DNA of 64,000 nucleotides from Hormiphora californensis (taxonomy: Eukaryota; Ctenophora; Tentaculata; Cydippida; Pleurobrachiidae): positions 7,168,628-7,232,627 of the forward strand of contig CM035352.1 of the NCBI GenBank assembly GCA_020137815.1, in the 5' to 3' direction. Under the pieces are notes generated by a model. The model made no database searches. It was not told where the DNA came from and saw only the letters and a program-made list of their open reading frames with translations. Below, one piece after another: positions 61,630 to 64,000 of this stretch (its first letter is position 1; each line of letters starts with the position of its first letter). A program made the position numbers and the translations under genes.

Positions 61630-62484
61630 ATGAAGGTCAAGTCGAAGATTCTGAATTTCATGCATTTGGACAGGGAATACAGTTTACTGAGTGGTCGTAA
61701 CGCTGTCATTATCTACACATATTTCCGACTCCTTGATATTCACAATACTGGAGCCCTCAATGATGTACAGTTCTATGTGTTCCTGAAAAAGGCAACCGAT
61801 TTAAACCGAAGTGAGGTGAGTGGATTTATTAATTTTTGCTAATTTCTCAAGCATAGCTAGAATGAGCGGTTTATACTTTTGCTGTATTTTCAGTGTTTAC
61901 TCGGCGGTGTCGTATAAATGTCCAACAAATTATGTTTCAGATATATCGTGTGTTTGATATGTTGGACGTTGATGGATCTAGTTCGATTGAGTACAACGAG
62001 TTCTATCTCATGGTCTGTATCCTGGTTTCAATCCAGGATCGAGAGGAGAAAAAGTTCATCTACCATCACTCCAGGACGGTGTTCGATCTAATGGACAAGG
62101 ATGGGTCTGCAACAATAGATGTGGATGAATTCGAGGTACAACCCATGATCTGATATATCGTTGAATTGTGTGTTGGACGTAAGCGGCTTCCCACCAGCCT
62201 AATTGTTTGATTAATGTGTTTCCTCTCCCCTTTCCTCTCCTAAAATCACCTTTCAGATATTTGGGTTACTATTCAATCTGGGCCTGAAAGCCATCAGAGA
62301 TATTTTCAATGATTTCGATGTCAGTGGAGACCAAGAGCTGGATTATGGGGAGTTCAAGTTGTTTGCTATGGCTTGTATTGACCGAGGGAAGTCCCAAAAA
62401 CAGAAATCAGACGACAAAATCGGACGAATATCGGACTCAATTTCAGACATTAGCACTACATCGAGTATTTGTAATGTCATGTAA
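61630..62484 (+). CDS. EFCAB9: EF-hand protein EFCAB9 (CatSper-associated)
   Basis: Three exons (61630-61815, 61941-62135, 62257-62484), all phase 0, give 202 residues, close to the mammalian length of about 197. The order of conserved segments matches EFCAB9: FMHLDREYSLLSGRN, YFRLLDIH, LNDVQFYVFL, VFDMLDVDG, FYLMVCILV, YHHSRTVFDLMD, LLFNLGLKAIRDIFNDFD and YGEFKLF. In mammals EFCAB9 is a sperm-tail Ca2+ and pH sensor bound to the CatSper channel. Three loops are canonical here: DVDGSSSIEYNE, DKDGSATIDVDE and DVSGDQELDYGE; the first, DIHNTGALNDVQ, is degenerate. A Ser/Thr-rich tail (ISDSISDISTTSS) ends the protein. A tRNA-derived SINE begins about 20 bp after the stop. Confidence 0.92.
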
Positions 62485-62503
62485 ATGTTATCTATCTTTA
62501 TTG

Positions 62504-62701
62504 TTTTGAATAATGAGTTCAGAGCAAGAATTAAATAGGGAAGAAAATCGAAAAATACTGGGTTTGACCGGGAATTGAACCAGGGACCTCCAGAGAGACA
62601 TGCTCGGAGCTATAAACCACTAAGCTACCAAACCCTATGTACTGATCGCATTTCATCGCTCTATATTCAAGCTCCTGCCCTTAACTAGACACCATGTGAT
62701 A
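62504..62701 (-). repeat. tRNA-derived SINE, copy 2
   Basis: The tRNA-like head is at 62,560-62,635 (76 nt). The whole 198-bp stretch recurs 320 bp downstream almost unchanged. It lies in the probable 3' UTR of EFCAB9. Confidence 0.8.
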
Positions 62702-62823
62702 AAGGAAGTAATTTTGATATCTCCTTCTGGTGATCAACACACACACACGCCCTCTGTACAACAGTTTAATGGGGAATCTCACACATACACGGGCAGAACT
62801 CGGTTAAGGAGAGATTAATTAGT

Positions 62824-63021
62824 ATTCTGAATAATGAGTTCAGAGCAAGAATTAAATAGGGAAGAAAATCGAAAAATACTGGGTTTGACCGGGAATTGAA
62901 CCAGGGACCTCCAGAGAGACATGCTCGGAGCTATAAACCACTAAGCTACCAAACCCTATGTACTGATCGCATTTCATCGCTCTGTATTCAAGCTCCTGCC
63001 CTTAACTAGACACCATGTGAT
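62824..63021 (-). repeat. tRNA-derived SINE, copy 3
   Basis: Nearly identical to 62,504-62,701, including non-tRNA flanks ('gtactgatcgcatttcatcg'), so copies 2 and 3 arose by a recent local duplication rather than two insertions. Confidence 0.8.
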
Positions 63022-63076
63022 CTTTATTGGTTTCATAAATTTAAAACAAAAAGCTAGCCCCGGATCTGATATAGAC

Positions 63077-63209
63077 ATGTCGCAAAAGAGTGCACTTATT
63101 GCAGCACTCTTCTCACCAAACAGACCAAGCCCAGTGGACTTGGAGGAAGCAACTCCACCTTCCCCAGTTATATCTCTACCTTCCCCAGTCATATCCCTTC
63201 CTTCGCCAG
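63077..63209 (+). CDS. Possible first exon of an unidentified gene
   Basis: ATG at 63,077 opens a 44-codon proline/serine-rich frame (MSQKSALIAALFSPNRPSP, then repeated ISLPSP) ending at a GT donor in phase 1. I do not recognise it and no further exon is visible before the window end. Confidence 0.3.
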
Positions 63210-63224
63210 GTATTGAAACGGTTA

Positions 63225-64000
63225 TCATAGCGCTGGCAAGCGCCCGGGGCCCAATCCTCCCTTCCCCCAACCATTATTTCCCCCAAAATTTCCCTCTAAC
63301 AAGCATCTTTCCTCCCAGTAAAAGGAAAATCGAAATTGCGGAAAAAATTTTTTTGAGAATTTTTGAAAATTTTTGAAAATTCTGACAGCACTACTATACT
63401 TATTGTCTGAAATCGGCAATTTCAACTTTGTTTTAGACAACCTTCCCGTTGTACTACGAACATGCCGCTTGGTAGTTCGTGTTGCCTTGACACCTAGAGC
63501 ACACGTTCAAAATTTCATGCAAATCGGAGTTACGGTTTTTGCGCTACAGATGGTCGTATTTTAGACAAAATGTCCGTTTTTAGCGTGACTAACGACCTTG
63601 ATTGTACCACTTTTTTGCGTACACGATGGAGGCCACAGTTTTAAAGCTATCACCATGAAACTTTGGGAGTCGGTAGGTCTAGTGGTGTACCTTGTATTAA
63701 AGCTTGGACAGAGAAAACGGATAGTCATAACAAAAGTTATGACTGTCTTAAGTTTTGTTTGGCGTCTTAGACAACCTTTCCGTCGTTCTATGAACACGCC
63801 GCTTGGTACGTTGTGTTGCCTTGTCATTTTGAACACACGTTCAAAATTTCAAGCAAATCCGAGTTACGGTTCTTCAGTTACGGGCATCTGACTGTATTAA
63901 GATTTAAGACGATTTTCAAAAAACTTAGAAAAGAGCAAATTAAACTATAAATCATGATTTTATCATACATGTTTTTCCAACGTGGGTTGACTGCTGTATT
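63225..64000. repeat. Dispersed repeat, better-preserved copy
   Basis: Resembles the reverse complement of about 700-1400. Also contains an internal near-duplication: 'gacaacctt-ccg' and 'cgccgcttggta' blocks occur at about 63,437-63,475 and again at about 63,769-63,810. Confidence 0.55.

Overview
The window is animal (metazoan) nuclear DNA. It has spliced genes with GT-AG introns, mostly 60-300 bp long, secreted multidomain proteins, a Shaker-type K+ channel, an anoctamin, a Golgi SNARE, a CatSper-associated EF-hand protein, dense CT/GA microsatellites and many palindromic non-autonomous DNA transposons. The compact introns and domain mix would fit a non-vertebrate, perhaps early-branching (sponge-like) animal, but the sequence alone does not fix the taxon.

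Layout. 1-4.1 kb: low-quality repeat, a TA-flanked inverted-repeat element and CT repeats. 4.2-7.7 kb (+): an adaptor-like protein full of tyrosine motifs. 8.0-9.0 kb (-): a PCNP-like nuclear protein with an SR-rich N-terminus. 10.1-12.9 kb (-): a partial anoctamin interrupted by nested hairpin elements. 13.8-15.8 kb (+): a secreted thrombospondin type-1 repeat protein with broken frames. 16.3-25.4 kb (-): a 26-exon secreted VWD/C8/TIL/VWC/Ig protein whose reconstructed exons total 1,435 codons plus stop. 26.8-28.7 kb (+): a single-exon, divergent papain-like protein. 29.4-31.5 kb (-): the core of a Shaker-type Kv channel. 32.9-55.8 kb (-): an array of isolated exons. 56.7-59.5 kb (-): GOSR1/GOS28. 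61.6-62.5 kb (+): EFCAB9. The ends of the window hold related dispersed repeats.

The main discovery candidate is the 23-kb stretch upstream of the Kv core. It holds at least nine separate minus-strand exons. Each opens with its own ATG, runs 65-194 nt and ends at a GT donor in phase 2, which is the phase needed to join the single T1-domain exon at 31,540. Six were found as plausible exons before phase was used; three more were found by scanning for the pattern. Several encode Gly/Ala/Ser-rich starts followed by Arg-Arg-x-Ser/Thr. This looks like a tandem bank of alternative first exons giving one Kv channel many N-termini, possibly inactivation balls or kinase-controlled tails.

A caveat for all genes: single-base frame breaks occur in the Kv pore exon, GOSR1, the TSP1 gene and one VWD-gene exon. 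The sequence around the 100-N gap is duplicated on both sides, and the first 1.5 kb has inflated homopolymers. Uncorrected base and assembly errors are therefore likely, and broken frames here should not be read as pseudogenes without read support.
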